Shown: piece by piece, positions 5,407-6,277 of the stretch
Numbering within the stretch: the first letter of the stretch is position 1
Layout: the number at the start of each line of letters is the position of its first letter
NCBI GenBank assembly: GCA_001643475.1
Contig: LXTK01000279.1
Coordinates: forward strand, 508 to 6,784
Origin: Proteobacteria bacterium SPGG2
Lineage (GTDB): Bacteria; Pseudomonadota; Gammaproteobacteria; Acidiferrobacterales; SPGG2
Direction: 5' to 3'
Length of the DNA: 6,277 nucleotides
Notes under the pieces: model-generated
Seen by the model: the letters and a program-made list of their open reading frames with translations, nothing else
Databases searched by the model: none
Told to the model about the DNA's origin: nothing
Position numbers and translations under genes: made by a program

Positions 5407-6277
5407 AAATCACCGCGGTTAGAACTTGGGTCGAGCACTTCGAACTGGTTCGGCCTTACACGATAGCTTTTCGTTCAGTCGACGCAGTAGAAAACAGTAT
5501 CGTCGAACTGCGTACGGATGGTGGTTACATTGGCCTTGGCGCCGCGTCACCCGAGCCCCATGTCACCGGCGAGACCGTCGAGGCGTGCCAGGCAGCATTG
5601 GCCGAGGAGGCGCTTGCTTGGTTAATTGGATGCGATGTACGTGAACTACCGGCACTATGTCGCGAATTGGGCAAACGAATGCCCCAAGTGCCGGCCGCGC
5701 GTGCGGCCGTGGACATCGCACTGTACGATCTGTTCGCCCAGTTCTTGGGGTTGCCACTCGTCGACATACTTGGTCGTGCCCACGAAAAACTACCTACCTC
5801 TATCACCATTGGCATCAAACCGGTCGAAGCGACACTGACCGAAGCCAAGGAATATCTCGAACGTGGATTCCATGTATTGAAGGTGAAGCTTGGTCACTCG
5901 CTTGAAGAGGATCTCGATCGCCTGCGTACGCTAAGGGGCAAGATCGGCTCGCATGTAAAGATTCGAGTCGATCCCAATCAGGGTTACAGTCCGGCGGAGG
6001 TCGTACAGTTTGTTGAGCAGACTCGCGAGTTAGACGTCGAGTTCTTGGAGCAACCCATGGACGTAGCCAAACTCGATGAGCTGCGAGCACTGCCCGTGGA
6101 AGTTCGGCAACGGGTGGCCGCCGATGAGAGTTTGCTCAGCGAAGAAAACGCGCTTGATCTGATCACACCACCACGCGCCTGTGGCATCTTTAATATTAAA
6201 CTTATGAAAACCGGGGGGATTCATCAGGCAAGGAAAATTGCTACCATTGCGGAGCAGGCTGGCATAGATTTGATGTA
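5403..6277 (+). CDS. dgcA: Enolase-superfamily dipeptide epimerase homologue, probable N-acetyl-D-glutamate racemase DgcA, 3' end missing
   Basis: Translation from GTG at 5403, with GGGAG at 5393-5397, gives 291 residues before the window ends. This is most of a protein that is usually 320-370 residues. Catalytic features of the muconate-lactonising subgroup are present. The KxK pair is Lys160 and Lys162 in VLKVKLG. The metal ligands are Asp190 (VDPNQG), Glu216 (FLEQP) and Asp241 (AADES). Lys266 in NIKLMKTGG is the opposing base. This two-lysine layout is that of racemases and epimerases such as Ala-Glu epimerase. Paired with a DUF1611 gene through a GTGA overlap, it most likely racemises N-acetyl-D-glutamate to N-acetyl-L-glutamate. 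An L-Ala-D/L-Glu epimerase acting in murein-peptide recycling is the main alternative. The C-terminal part that helps set substrate specificity is not in the window. Confidence 0.82.
   Translation, partial: MKITAVRTWVEHFELVRPYTIAFRSVDAVENSIVELRTDGGYIGLGAASPEPHVTGETVEACQAALAEEALAWLIGCDVRELPALCRELGKRMPQVPAARAAVDIALYDLFAQFLGLPLVDILGRAHEKLPTSITIGIKPVEATLTEAKEYLERGFHVLKVKLGHSLEEDLDRLRTLRGKIGSHVKIRVDPNQGYSPAEVVQFVEQTRELDVEFLEQPMDVAKLDELRALPVEVRQRVAADESLLSEENALDLITPPRACGIFNIKLMKTGGIHQARKIATIAEQAGIDLM

Overview
The window looks like chromosomal DNA of a proteobacterium, most likely a gammaproteobacterium. The evidence is a BepA-type M48 protease divergent from tusA, followed by a complete tusD-tusC-tusB-tusE sulfur-relay set. 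A siroheme-synthase gene next to tusE fits a neighbourhood I recall from pseudomonads and related gammaproteobacteria. The genus cannot be named from this sequence. No rRNA, tRNA, CRISPR array, transposase or phage gene is visible.

Layout. Bases 1-994 (minus strand) hold the N-terminal two thirds of a periplasmic BepA-like zinc metalloprotease that runs off the left edge. A 253-bp intergenic region (995-1247) holds a plausible sigma70 promoter for the rightward genes. Bases 1248-3368 (plus strand) form one tightly packed block: tusA, a small lipoprotein resembling SoxXA-binding (SoxK-type) proteins, then tusD, tusC, tusB and tusE. Bases 3378-4168 (minus strand, tail-to-tail with tusE) hold a badly decayed cysG (siroheme synthase) pseudogene, with a large internal deletion, a smaller one and several frameshifts. 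Bases 4169-4338 are a short regulatory stretch with a 13-bp palindrome and a GC-rich hairpin. Bases 4339-6277 (plus strand) hold a DUF1611 protein overlapping a dipeptide-epimerase-like enolase-superfamily gene that runs off the right edge. This pair matches the DgcN-DgcA D-glutamate catabolic pair.

How the genes work together. TusA would accept persulfide sulfur from a cysteine desulfurase and pass it through TusD (Cys78 present) in the TusBCD complex to TusE (C-terminal Cys108), ending in 2-thiolation of tRNA wobble uridine. TusE lacks the second cysteine of dissimilatory DsrC, so the cluster reads as a tRNA-thiolation relay rather than a sulfur-oxidation module. The lipoprotein inside the block is the unexplained member, since it should sit outside the cytoplasm. 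DgcN and DgcA would N-acetylate D-glutamate and then racemise N-acetyl-D-glutamate to the L form. The loss of cysG implies that siroheme is made elsewhere in the genome or is no longer needed.

There is no clear evidence for a wholly new system. The most informative points are the cysG ruin beside an intact Tus set, the embedded lipoprotein, and the overlapping dgcN-dgcA pair with its structured leader.
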